Assembly (NCBI RefSeq): GCF_900091955.1
Contig: NZ_FMDF01000101.1
Location: forward strand, 60,797 to 124,796
From: Streptomyces sp. Ncost-T10-10d
Lineage (GTDB): Bacteria > Actinomycetota > Actinomycetes > Streptomycetales > Streptomycetaceae
DNA: 64,000 nt
Direction: 5' to 3'
Of this stretch, positions 54,812-63,019 are shown one piece after another. The position numbers and the translations under genes were made by a program. Positions within the stretch are counted from its first letter, which is position 1, and the number at the start of each line of letters is the position of its first letter. Under the pieces are notes generated by a model. That model was not told where the DNA came from and did no database searches. It worked only from the letters and a program-made list of their open reading frames with translations.

Positions 54812-57196
54812 TTGCCCACAGCACCGGACCCCTCCCGCCCGTCCCGGAACGAATCCCCGTCCCCGTCCCGAAGAAGTGTTCTCGCCACCGGCACCGCGAT
54901 CGGCGGAGCACTCATGGTGGGCGGTGCGTCCGTCCCCGCCCAGGCAGCCGCCCCGACCGCACCTGCACCCGCCGCCCCGGCCCCTGTCACCGTGCACTCC
55001 CCCGACGACAGCTGGCGCACGGTCCTGGACGACGCCGACCTGCTCTGGCAGAAGCTGCCGAAGACCTGGTACGAGGGCCCGTACCTGGGCAACGGCCGCC
55101 TCGGCTCCGGCATCTACGCCGAGCCCGGCGCCACCACCACGGCCGTACGCTTCAACGTCCAGCACTCCGAGGTCCAGGACCACCGCCCCGAGTTCGGCTC
55201 CCTCTTCGGCCTCGCCCGCCTCCCGATCGGCCACTTCACCCTGGAACCGGCCGGCACCATCACCGGCATCGAGTGGTGGATGCGGCTGCGCACCGCCGAA
55301 CTCGAAGGCACGATCACCACCACCGCGGGCACCCTGAAGCTTCGCGCCTTCGTCCACTCCTCCAGCGATCTGCTCGCCGTGGAGGTCACCCCGAGCGCGG
55401 GCGAGCAGGACTTCCGCTGGGTCTTCCACCCGGCCGACGCGATCAGCCCGCGTGCCGATTTCAAGCCCCTCCCGGACGGCTACACCGGCAACGCGCCCGC
55501 GGTGACCGAACAGCACGGCGAGATCACCGCCGCCGTCCAGCCGCTGCTCGCGGGCGGTCAGCACGTCACCGCCTGGCGGGAACGCAGCAGGGGCACGAGC
55601 CGCACCCTGTACGTCACCGTCACGCACTCCCACCCGAAGACGACCGCCCGTGACCGCGCGCTGCGCACCGTCAAGACCGCTTCCGCGCTCCCGTACGCAC
55701 GGCTCGCCGCCCCGCACCGTTCCTGGTGGGACCGGTTCTACCGGAAGAGCTTCCTCTCGCTTCCGGACGCCCGACTGCAGCGCTTCTACTGGATCCAGCT
55801 GTACAAGACGGCGTCTGCGGCCCGCAAGGACGCGCCCGTGATGGCCACCTCGGGCCCCTGGCTGGAGCCCACCCCGTGGCCGAACACCTGGTGGAACCTC
55901 AACGTCCAGCTGGAGTACTGGCTGATCCACGGCTCCAACCATCTGGAGCTGGACGCCGTCACCCGCGCCCTGAGCGAGTTCCGGGACCAGCTCTCCCGCG
56001 AGGTCGCGGCGCCCTACCGGGCGGACTCGGCCGGCATACCGCGTACCACCGACCCCCAGTTGGTCAACGGCGCTTCCGTGACCGACGGCGGCTACGGCGT
56101 CGGCATCCCCGGCCAGGACCCGCCCACTCCCGAGGTCGGCAATCTGACCTGGGCGCTGCACAACGTGTGGCTCTCCTACCGCCACACCATGGACGAGTCG
56201 ATCCTGCGCGACACGCTCTTCCCGCTGCTGCGCAAGGCCGTCAACTACTACCTGCACTTCCTGACGCCCGGTGCGGACGGCAGGCTGCATCTCCCCGCGA
56301 CGTTCTCCCCCGAGTACGGCGTCAACGCGCCGGACTGCAACTACGACCTGATGCTGCTGCGCTGGGGCTGCCGCACCCTGCTGGACTCGGCGGAGCAGCT
56401 CGGCGTCCACGACCCGCTGACCGCCCGCTGGCAGGAGGTTCTGGCCAGGCTCGCGCCGTACCCGGTCGACGCCAACGGCTTCATGATCGGCGCCGGGGTG
56501 CCGTTCGCGAAGTCGCACCGCCACTACTCGCACATGCTCGCGGTCTACCCGCTGTACGAGCTGACGGGGGCGACGGCCGACGAGCGCGCCCTGATCGAGA
56601 AGTCCCTCGCCCACTGGGTCGGCTTCGAGGGAGCCCTGCAGGGCTACACCTTCACGGGTGCCGCCTCGATGTCGGCCCTCCTCGGCAAGGGCGAGGACGC
56701 GCTGAAGTACCTCGGTCAGCTGATGAGCCGCTTCATCCAGGCGAACACCATGTACAAGGAGTCGGGCCCGGTCATCGAGACCCCGCTCTCGGCAGCCCAG
56801 TCGCTGCACGACATGGTGTGCCAGTCGTGGGGCGGCACGATCAGGGTCTTCCCTGCGCTGCCCGCCGCCTGGCGGGAGATGACCGTCCATGACTTCCGTA
56901 CGCAGGGGGCGTTCCTGCTCAGTGCGGTACGCGAAGAGGGACGGACCCGCTGGGTGCGGTTGACCAGCGAGGCGGGCGCGCCCTGCGTCGTACGCCATGG
57001 CATCGAGGGGGCCATCGAGATCCGCGACCGGCACGGACGCCCGCTGAACCACGAGGAGTTGGCCGACGGTGCGGTACGCATCCTCCTGCGCAAGGGCGAC
57101 TCGGCGCTGATCACGGCGAAGGGTGACCGCCCGGACCTGACCGTCCGCCCGGTCACGGCGAACGAGCCCGCGCCACGCTGGGGCCTGCCGGCCTGA
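54812..57196 (+). CDS. Tat-exported GH95-like glycoside hydrolase
   Basis: 794 residues from TTG 54,812, chosen because AGGAGA at 54,802-54,807 is ideally spaced; GTG 54,782 lacks a site. A twin-Arg signal (SRRSVLATGTAIGGALMVGG) ends in AQAA at about residue 45. A GH95-type N-terminal beta domain (YEGPYLGNGRLGSGIYAEPG, HSEVQDHRPEFGSL) is followed by an (alpha/alpha)6 catalytic domain with WPNTWWNLNVQLEYW and FAKSHRHYSHMLAVYPLYEL. GH95 enzymes are mostly alpha-L-fucosidases, with some galactosidases. Substrate is not assigned. Its own promoter and an upstream inverted repeat suggest sugar control. Confidence 0.82.
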   Translation: MPTAPDPSRPSRNESPSPSRRSVLATGTAIGGALMVGGASVPAQAAAPTAPAPAAPAPVTVHSPDDSWRTVLDDADLLWQKLPKTWYEGPYLGNGRLGSGIYAEPGATTTAVRFNVQHSEVQDHRPEFGSLFGLARLPIGHFTLEPAGTITGIEWWMRLRTAELEGTITTTAGTLKLRAFVHSSSDLLAVEVTPSAGEQDFRWVFHPADAISPRADFKPLPDGYTGNAPAVTEQHGEITAAVQPLLAGGQHVTAWRERSRGTSRTLYVTVTHSHPKTTARDRALRTVKTASALPYARLAAPHRSWWDRFYRKSFLSLPDARLQRFYWIQLYKTASAARKDAPVMATSGPWLEPTPWPNTWWNLNVQLEYWLIHGSNHLELDAVTRALSEFRDQLSREVAAPYRADSAGIPRTTDPQLVNGASVTDGGYGVGIPGQDPPTPEVGNLTWALHNVWLSYRHTMDESILRDTLFPLLRKAVNYYLHFLTPGADGRLHLPATFSPEYGVNAPDCNYDLMLLRWGCRTLLDSAEQLGVHDPLTARWQEVLARLAPYPVDANGFMIGAGVPFAKSHRHYSHMLAVYPLYELTGATADERALIEKSLAHWVGFEGALQGYTFTGAASMSALLGKGEDALKYLGQLMSRFIQANTMYKESGPVIETPLSAAQSLHDMVCQSWGGTIRVFPALPAAWREMTVHDFRTQGAFLLSAVREEGRTRWVRLTSEAGAPCVVRHGIEGAIEIRDRHGRPLNHEELADGAVRILLRKGDSALITAKGDRPDLTVRPVTANEPAPRWGLPA

Positions 57197-57271
57197 GCCC
57201 CGGCCCGAAGTCCCAAGACCGGTGTCCGATACATCGGACGATGCAAGTGACGGGTACGCGTGTGGGGCTGA

Positions 57272-57460
57272 CTCCATGCCGAATTCAGCGAGGCCGAGCG
57301 CGCGTACCTCAGCACCCAACGGCCGGGGCGGCCGGCCACCGTCGCCCCGAACGGCCGGCCGCAGGCCGATCCGGTCTTCCCGCAGGACGACGGGACGATC
57401 CTGGTCGTCGGCTACGCACTCGGGACGACGAAGCAATGGCGCAACCTCCGGAGGGTCTAG
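57272..57460 (+). pseudogene. F420-dependent PPOX-class oxidoreductase, N-terminal remnant
   Basis: Sixty-two codons between a TGA at 57,269 and a TAG at 57,458-57,460. The peptide FSEAERAYLSTQRPGRPATV, then APNGRPQADPV, DDGTILVVGYALG and KQWRNLRRV, follows the start of PPOX-class F420-dependent enzymes through the first beta strands. No start codon is in frame and the F420-binding C-terminal half is missing; the sequence runs into the convergent DNA-repair gene, with whose stop it shares CTAG. It is a clear gene fragment. Confidence 0.62.
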
Positions 57461-58806
57461 AGGCTCAGGTGCCGCACGGCGTACGAACGCCAGGGCCGCC
57501 ACCGCTCCGCCGCTGACCTCCCGTCCGGATCCACATCGGGGTCGCCGAGCGCACGCATCCTGATGAGCGCCGCGGCTGCCGGACCGATCCCCGGCAGCCG
57601 CAGCAGCGTCTGCTCGGCCTCGTCGCGGTCGGCCCCGGCATCGAGCCGTACGTCCCCGTCGGCGAGCGCGGTCGCCAGAGCCCGCAGCGCCGGGTCGTCC
57701 ACCGCACCGGCCAGCACTCCCGGCTCGGGAAAGACATGTGTGAGCCCACCGCAGGGGACGTCGAGGAGCTTCCCGTACATCTCGACGAGCCGCTCAGCCC
57801 CTGCCCCGCCCACCAGCGTCCGTACGGCGAACTCCTCCGGATCCGCGGCACCCGGCGAGCGCAGCCCCGGGCGGGCGGCGACACTCGCTGCGAGTCGCGG
57901 GTCGGTGCCGAGCCGCTCGTCGACGGCGTACGGATCGGCGTCCAGGTCGAAGAGGCGCCGCAGCCGCTGCACGGCCGTCGTCAGATCCCGCAGGTCCGTG
58001 AGGTGGATCCGGGCATCCAGCCAGGACCCGGCGGACCGTTCGTCGACGGCCACGATGCCCGTGCCGTACGGGAGCCGCAGGGTGCGCCGGTAGGTACGGG
58101 TACCGGGATCCCCGCTGACCTCCTCGATCCGGGTGACCGTCTCGCCCGCCAGGAGATCGAAGACCTCGCGGGCCGCGTACGGCCCCCGGTGGGCGAGCCG
58201 CAGCGGGATCCCGGTGGTGCGCGCCTGCCGTACCGCCGCTCCCAGCCCCGTCCCGGCCTCGGCGCGCAGTGCGCTCGGCGTACGGGCATAGATCTGCCGG
58301 ATCGTGTCATTGAACTGCCGCACGCTGGCGAAGCCGGACGCGAAGGCGATCTCGGTCACGGGCAGTCCGGTCGTCTGGAGCAGCACCCGCGCGGTGTGGG
58401 CCCGCTGGGCGCGGGCGAGCGCGACGGGTCCGGCGCCCAGCTCCGCGTTGAGCTGCCGCTGCACCTGCCGTGAGCTGTAGCCGAGCCGGTGGGCGAGACC
58501 GGGCACACCCTCCCGGTCGACCACGCCGTCGCCGATCATCCGCATGGCTCGGCCGACGACATCGGCCCGGACGTTCCAGTCGGCGGAGCCGGGCACGGCG
58601 TCCGGGCGGCAGCGTCTGCACGCCCGGAAGCCGTTGCCCTGGGCGGCGGCCGCGGTCGGGTAGAAGCGGACGTTCTTCCGCTTGGGGGTGACGGCGGGAC
58701 AGCTCGGCCGGCAGTAGATGCCGGTCGTTTCGACGGCGAAGAAGAACTCCCCGTCGAAGCGGGCGTCACGGCTGCTCACCGCCTCGTACCTGGTCTGTTC
58801 GTCCAT
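57457..58806 (-). CDS. Ada/AlkA-type DNA repair regulator-glycosylase, glycosylase site apparently lost
   Basis: 449 residues from ATG 58,806. The N-terminal Ada zinc domain (about 1-80) has all four Cys (YCRPSCPAVTPKRKN, FRACRRCRP), the first being the methyl acceptor. An AraC-type HTH follows at about 100-190 (VTEIAFASGFASVRQFNDTIRQIY). An AlkA N-terminal domain and a HhH glycosylase domain (LRLPGIGPAAAALIRMRALG) complete it. After the HhH the usual stretch holding the catalytic Asp (LPDD in E. coli AlkA) is missing: MRALGDPDVDPDGRSAAERWRPWRSYA jumps straight to the final helix. It may keep alkylation sensing and regulation without base excision. Confidence 0.85.
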   Translation of the reverse strand: MDEQTRYEAVSSRDARFDGEFFFAVETTGIYCRPSCPAVTPKRKNVRFYPTAAAAQGNGFRACRRCRPDAVPGSADWNVRADVVGRAMRMIGDGVVDREGVPGLAHRLGYSSRQVQRQLNAELGAGPVALARAQRAHTARVLLQTTGLPVTEIAFASGFASVRQFNDTIRQIYARTPSALRAEAGTGLGAAVRQARTTGIPLRLAHRGPYAAREVFDLLAGETVTRIEEVSGDPGTRTYRRTLRLPYGTGIVAVDERSAGSWLDARIHLTDLRDLTTAVQRLRRLFDLDADPYAVDERLGTDPRLAASVAARPGLRSPGAADPEEFAVRTLVGGAGAERLVEMYGKLLDVPCGGLTHVFPEPGVLAGAVDDPALRALATALADGDVRLDAGADRDEAEQTLLRLPGIGPAAAALIRMRALGDPDVDPDGRSAAERWRPWRSYAVRHLSL

Positions 58807-58876
58807 CACACCGTCCAGTGTGCGGCACCTCCGGGTACCGCACTGGCGGTATTCGGACGTCGTCCAGCGTTGCGGC

Positions 58877-60052
58877 CTACCGCAGCCGGCCCCGCTTCGC
58901 GTCCATGGCCGCCCGGCCCTCGGCCCCTCTGCGCTTCCATTCACGCAGCATTTCGGACCGCACCCGGGCATCGGTCTTGGCGACGATGCGCTGGTTCTCG
59001 CGCAGCAGCTTGCGGAAACTGTCGAGGCGCCGCTCGGAGAGCGAACCGTCCTCGATCGCGGCGAGTACCGCGCAGCCGGGCTCCGACTCATGGGCGCAGT
59101 CGTGGAACCGGCATTGCTCGGCCAGCTCCTCGATCTCGGAGAAGACCTGGCCGACGCCGGTCTCCGCGTCCCAGAGCCCGACCCCGCGCAGTCCGGGGGT
59201 GTCGATCAGTACGCCTCCGGAGGGCAGAACCAGCAGATTGCGGGTCGTGGTGGTGTGCCGGCCCTTGCCGTCGACATCGCGGGCGGCCTGCACCTCCATC
59301 ACATCGCGGCCGAGGAGGGTGTTGGCGAGGGTCGACTTGCCCGCGCCGGACGCCCCGAGCAGCACGCTCGTCCCGCCCGCGACGATGGCGCCGAACACAT
59401 CGAGCCCCTCTCCGGTGGCCGAGCTGACGGGCAGCACCTGAACACCGGGGGCGATGGCCTCGATGTCCTGGACGAGGTACGACAGCGTGGCGGTGTCCGG
59501 CACCAGATCGGCCTTGGTCAGGACCACGATCGGCTGGGCGGCGCCGTCCGCCGCGGACGCCCCGTCGCGCAGCAGCGCGTCGCCACTGGAGCTGGACATG
59601 GCGAGCGCGAGGAAGCGCTCCACCCGGCCCAGGTCGAGCTCCACGGCGAGCGAGACGCAGATGGCGATGTGGTCGACGTTGGTGGCCAGCACCTGCCCCT
59701 CGGAGCGCTGCGACGACGTCGAGCGCACAAAGGCCGTACGCCGTGGCAGCAGCGTCCGTACGAACTGCGGATCACCGTCGGGGTCGACGGCGACCCAGTC
59801 GCCCGTGCAGATGATCCGCATCGGATCACGCGGGACGACGAAGGCGGTGTCGGCCCGGAGCGTACCGTGCGGTGTGACGACATCGCACTGCCCGCGGTCC
59901 ACCCGCACCACGCGTCCGGGCAGCAGACCCTGTCCGGCGTACGGAGCGAACTCGGCGGCCCAGTCGTCGTCCCAGCCGTACGGGGACAGCGGATGCGACG
60001 CGGACGAGCCCTGAAGAGAAGAGACGAAGGACTGAGAAGACGGGAAAGACAA
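58877..60052 (-). CDS. rsgA: Ribosome small subunit-dependent GTPase A
   Basis: 391 residues from TTG 60,052, which has GAAGGG 7 bp upstream. It is a circularly permuted GTPase: an OB-fold N-terminus, the G4 motif VVLTKADLV, the P-loop GASGAGKST and the G3 motif DTPGLRG, then a zinc knuckle (CRFHDCAHESEPGC). It tests and matures the 30S decoding site with GTP. It sits behind a 23-codon leader ORF. It is on the same strand as the Ada/AlkA gene, 70 bp upstream of it. Confidence 0.92.
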   Translation of the reverse strand: MSFPSSQSFVSSLQGSSASHPLSPYGWDDDWAAEFAPYAGQGLLPGRVVRVDRGQCDVVTPHGTLRADTAFVVPRDPMRIICTGDWVAVDPDGDPQFVRTLLPRRTAFVRSTSSQRSEGQVLATNVDHIAICVSLAVELDLGRVERFLALAMSSSSGDALLRDGASAADGAAQPIVVLTKADLVPDTATLSYLVQDIEAIAPGVQVLPVSSATGEGLDVFGAIVAGGTSVLLGASGAGKSTLANTLLGRDVMEVQAARDVDGKGRHTTTTRNLLVLPSGGVLIDTPGLRGVGLWDAETGVGQVFSEIEELAEQCRFHDCAHESEPGCAVLAAIEDGSLSERRLDSFRKLLRENQRIVAKTDARVRSEMLREWKRRGAEGRAAMDAKRGRLR

Positions 60053-60114
60053 GGGAAACCCTTCAAAGGGTGGCCCCGGCAACGCGCACACAGGCGCGAA
60101 GAGTTACGGAAAGG

Positions 60115-60186
60115 TCAGCCGGCGACCACGGAGGTGGGAACGATGCTCTTCTGGTTGTGGGTAACGCCCACCGCAGCGACAGTCAT
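60115..60186 (-). CDS. Short leader ORF before rsgA, 23 codons
   Basis: ATG 60,186 to TGA 60,115, giving a 23-residue peptide that starts MTVAAVGVTHNQKS and ends VVAG. A perfect AGGAGGT (60,197-60,203) lies 10 bp upstream, far stronger than the rsgA site itself. The stop is 62 bp before the rsgA TTG start. No known leader-peptide family was recognised. Roles to consider are translational coupling or attenuation of rsgA, or a small independent protein. Confidence 0.5.
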   Translation of the reverse strand: MTVAAVGVTHNQKSIVPTSVVAG

Positions 60187-60685
60187 CAATGTCCTCACCT
60201 CCTGGTTCAAGCACGGGACCGACACCGGCAGTTCTTGTCCGCCGTCCGGAACGCTGCACACAATAGCCCGCGACCATCGGGGGCCGTCAACACATTTGAT
60301 CCACGGGATCCGGCAGCCCCGCCCCGGGCACTTCGCTACCGCATTCATCGGAGATATCCATCGATCCCCCTCGATCAGGTGATACACAGGCACAACGACC
60401 GGTTCCGCGCCGTTGAGGTGCCGAGCATGACCTCCCTCGAGGAGTTGCTGCGGTCGTTCGCAGGCGACGAAGAGGTCATCATGACCCCCGCCCACTGCGT
60501 CCTTCCGGTACGCAGCCTGGGCTGAGCCGCCCCCGTACGCCGGATGCCCGCCGCCCCCGTGGAACGGTGGGCGTCGACGTGTGCGGAGCCCTCGGGCTGT
60601 GCCCGGGATACTGCTCAGTGGTGTCTTACGCCGGAGTGCGGGCGACAGCCAGGCGGATTCCCGAATCGCCCGCACTTCAGGAATC
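60187..60685. other. Intergenic region with a possible 32-residue ORF
   Basis: No long gene. On the plus strand ATG 60,427 to TGA 60,525 encodes MTSLEELLRSFAGDEEV and a short tail, with GAGGTG 9 bp upstream. It may be a small protein or the end of a degraded gene, since codon bias continues some way upstream. The promoter of the rsgA leader lies here. Nothing else is supported. Confidence 0.3.
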
Positions 60686-60961
60686 TCAGCTGTTGCCGAC
60701 CCCGTTGCCGGAGAGCACCGGGATGTCGTCCACGAGGTGCGACAGCGCCTCGTCGCCCTTGGCCGGCGTGCCCTGGACGAGCTGGAACTGCGGCCTGCCG
60801 TCACCCTGGCTCACGCTGTTGCCGAACTCGCCCACGATTTCGTTGCCGTTGACCGACGTGGTCCTCTGGTCATTACCGATCGCCATGGCCGCGGGGGCAA
60901 CGGCGGCGGACGGACCGGCCAAGGACACGGCCACTGCTGCGCCGGCCATCATCTTCTTCAT
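60686..60961 (-). CDS. Short rodlin-like secreted protein
   Basis: 91 residues from ATG 60,961 (GAAAGG upstream). Signal peptide to AMA at about residue 28. The mature part keeps the rodlin pattern IGNDQRTTSVNGNE, FGNSVSQGDGRPQFQLVQG and the C-terminal ALSHLVDDIPVLSGNGVG. Compared with the rodlin at 62,690 it lacks the central DVNVLSSPQNQQCTENSTR segment, including its Cys. Rodlins form the paired rodlets on aerial hyphae and spores together with chaplins. Confidence 0.85.
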   Translation of the reverse strand: MKKMMAGAAVAVSLAGPSAAVAPAAMAIGNDQRTTSVNGNEIVGEFGNSVSQGDGRPQFQLVQGTPAKGDEALSHLVDDIPVLSGNGVGNS

Positions 60962-61080
60962 CACGCTTTACCTTTCGGAGCGTCCCGCTGTGGAACGTAT
61001 TGATCAACCCGCTACGGAAGCACCGGTTCCGCATCGCGACTCACATGGGTTCGATCCGGCGTGAGGTCGACGCCGCGCCC

Positions 61081-61281
61081 TCACCCGTCGACGTCCTCTT
61101 CGGAGATACGGGCCCCAGGAACTCGACTTCCCGCACAAGGTCGATGGGGTTGCGCGGACGGCGCCGGCTCCGGGCCGCCGCGGGCCGCCTGCCATTCGGC
61201 GAGCAGCCGGTCGTAGATGGGCGTGACGTCCTGCGCGTGCCGCTGCCGGCCGCTGGAGCGTTGGCTGTCGTACTGGTCCAT
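61081..61281 (-). CDS. Small conserved-looking hypothetical protein
   Basis: 66 residues from ATG 61,281 with AAGGGCTG upstream. The central IYDRLLAEWQAARG with flanking Arg/Pro sequence is a pattern I associate with small actinobacterial proteins of unknown function. There is no signal peptide or membrane segment, so it is likely cytoplasmic. It sits between rodlin genes and has good codon bias. Confidence 0.5.
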   Translation of the reverse strand: MDQYDSQRSSGRQRHAQDVTPIYDRLLAEWQAARGGPEPAPSAQPHRPCAGSRVPGARISEEDVDG

Positions 61282-61622
61282 GAACAGCCCTTACCCGGTG
61301 TGAGCAGTGACGCCTGCTGTCACTACGGCAACCGGCCCAGTACGCCCGCCCCTTCGAGGGGTCGGCGGCACCCCGGACGCGCGACATGGGGCCGGCGCCC
61401 CGGGCCGGCCACCGAGGCCATAATCCTCTTGATCGCCAAGTAGCCCTTCCGGGGCTTTCGGTTGCCGACCGTCCAAAGCGCTCCGCCCAACTCAGGGCGG
61501 CGGGGTTGGTTGTGCCGCTTCCACTCGAACGATGCTTCTGCTGTCCGGTTGTTCGCCGAATGCACAGCACCGGAGGAGTGCGAAATGCTGCCCAGGAGCG
61601 GGGCACTGCCGTGGCGTGAGGA
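61282..61622. other. Intergenic region with a rodlin 5' remnant
   Basis: No intact gene. On the minus strand around 61,400-61,450 the sequence GATCAAGAGG, preceded by a GGAAGGG site and followed by ATTATGGCC, resembles the ribosome-binding site and first ten codons of the rodlin at 63,019 (IKRVLATG there, IKRIMASV here). The similarity stops after that. It is probably a decayed rodlin start. Confidence 0.4.
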
Positions 61623-61913
61623 TCAGCCGCCGAGCGGCAGGCCGCCCATCAGCGGGGTCGCGCCCTTGGCCGCGTCGGTGGCGTGGCCGGCCGGCTTGTT
61701 GACGGTGCCGTTCTTCTGCACCGAATCGGCGGCGCCGCCGACCATGTCCGCGATCGGGTCGACAGCCTGCGGGGCGCCTTCCGCGGCCTGGTCGACACCA
61801 CCGTCGAGGCTGAAGTCGGTGGCCGTGGCGGTGGTGACGGCGGAGGCGGGAGCAGCCGTTCCGGGAGCAACCACGGAACCGGCAACGAACGCAGCGGTCT
61901 TCGCGTACTTCAC
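61623..61913 (-). CDS. Small secreted protein in the coat cluster
   Basis: 96 residues from GTG 61,913 with GGAAGGAAA upstream. The signal peptide VKYAKTAAFVAGSVV to AxA (about 25) closely resembles that of the chaplin at 62,394 (VKYTKVAAIAAG). The mature part is Ala/Gly/Asp-rich without Cys (VDQAAEGAPQAVDPIADMVG, ending PLMGGLPLGG) and matches no family I know. The position between rodlins and chaplins suggests a cell-surface role. Confidence 0.7.
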   Translation of the reverse strand: MKYAKTAAFVAGSVVAPGTAAPASAVTTATATDFSLDGGVDQAAEGAPQAVDPIADMVGGAADSVQKNGTVNKPAGHATDAAKGATPLMGGLPLGG

Positions 61914-62160
61914 TTTCAGGTTTCCTTCCGCAGCGGCATCTGTTCCGGTCGCACATCCGCGCCGCACAAGCCTTCTTCAGCTGCGCCTTCTGCCGCTTTC
62001 GCCCTGGGTTCCCATGCGGTCGCGACACGACGACTGGACGGGGCCGCCTCTTCTCCGGGACCACTCGATCGACCACCGGGAAATGGGGGAAGGCCCCGGC
62101 CCGCATCGGATGCGTGCCGGGGCCTCCCGGTCATGAGCGTTCGGCCGGGCCGACCGGAGA

Positions 62161-62394
62161 TCAGGTGTTGGAGCAGGCGTTACCGGAGGCGGGGTTGAGC
62201 CACCCGATCACGCTCACGGTGTTGCCGCAGACGTTGACCGGAACCTGGACCGGAACCTGGACAGCGTTGCCGGACACCACGCCCGGGGAGTTGGCGGTGC
62301 TGCCGTCGGCGCCTGCGTCGGCGAAGGCGGGCGCGGCAGCACCCATCGCCATCAGAGTTCCGGCGGCAATGGCGGCAACCTTGGTGTACTTCAC
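62161..62394 (-). CDS. Short chaplin
   Basis: 77 residues from GTG 62,394 (AAAGGGAAAA upstream). Signal peptide to AFA at about residue 25. One chaplin domain follows: DGSTANSPGVVSGNAVQVPV then VPVNVCGNTVSVIGWLNPASGNACSNT, with the two conserved Cys that form a disulfide. Short chaplins assemble into amyloid fibrils that lower surface tension and let aerial hyphae grow into air. Confidence 0.93.
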   Translation of the reverse strand: MKYTKVAAIAAGTLMAMGAAAPAFADAGADGSTANSPGVVSGNAVQVPVQVPVNVCGNTVSVIGWLNPASGNACSNT

Positions 62395-62689
62395 TTTTTT
62401 CCCTTTCGTTTGACGGAGTCCGGAGCGGCCACGTCTTTCGTGCCGCACGAGCGCGGTCCTGATCACTCGTAACTCCGCCGCTGCAATTCGTAACGATGTA
62501 AGACCGTAGGCGAAACTCTTTGAGAAGAAGATCTCCGAAAAACCGCCCGAATGACGCAGTATCGTTCACTCAAAGTCACGGGCGCGATCATCGGACAATC
62601 CGATGCACCGGTACCAAGAAAGGCGACCAACGAACCCGAGTCGCACGGAGGAGGAATTCCGACGCCCCCGGCCTTTCATTGCGGCTGAA

Positions 62690-63019
62690 TCAGCTGTTGC
62701 CGGCACCGTTGCCGGAGAGCACCGGAATGCCACTCAGGATGTGCGACAGCGGCTCGTCGCCCCTGGCCCGGGTGGAGTTCTCCGTGCACTGCTGGTTCTG
62801 CGGCGAGGACAGCACGTTGACGTCCTGGGCCGCGACCGGGACCGGGCCGAACTGCGGGCTGCCGTCACCACGGGTCTCGGAGTTGCCGAACGACTGCGAG
62901 GCTCCGTTGCCGTTGACCGAGGTCGTACCGTTGTCGTCGCCGATCGCCATGGCCTGCGTCGCACCCGGACCCAGGATGGAGGCGGCAACGGCACCCGTGG
63001 CCAGAACCCTCTTGATCAC
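62690..63019 (-). CDS. Rodlin
   Basis: 109 residues from GTG 63,019, supported by AGAAGGG; the open frame to 63,097 is leader. Signal peptide VIKRVLATGAVAASILG to AMA. The mature rodlin sequence is IGDDNGTTSVNGNGASQSFG, QDVNVLSSPQNQQCTENSTR and LSHILSGIPVLSGNGAGNS. Rodlins organise chaplin fibrils into rodlets. It is transcribed divergently from the long chaplin across 459 bp. Confidence 0.92.
   Translation of the reverse strand: MIKRVLATGAVAASILGPGATQAMAIGDDNGTTSVNGNGASQSFGNSETRGDGSPQFGPVPVAAQDVNVLSSPQNQQCTENSTRARGDEPLSHILSGIPVLSGNGAGNS

Noticed and set aside
52836..54911. N-terminal extension of the second protease to about 1,946 residues
   Set aside because: The upstream part is antisense to the HTH regulator and DUF456 genes; ATG 52,835 has a good Shine-Dalgarno site followed by a signal peptide.
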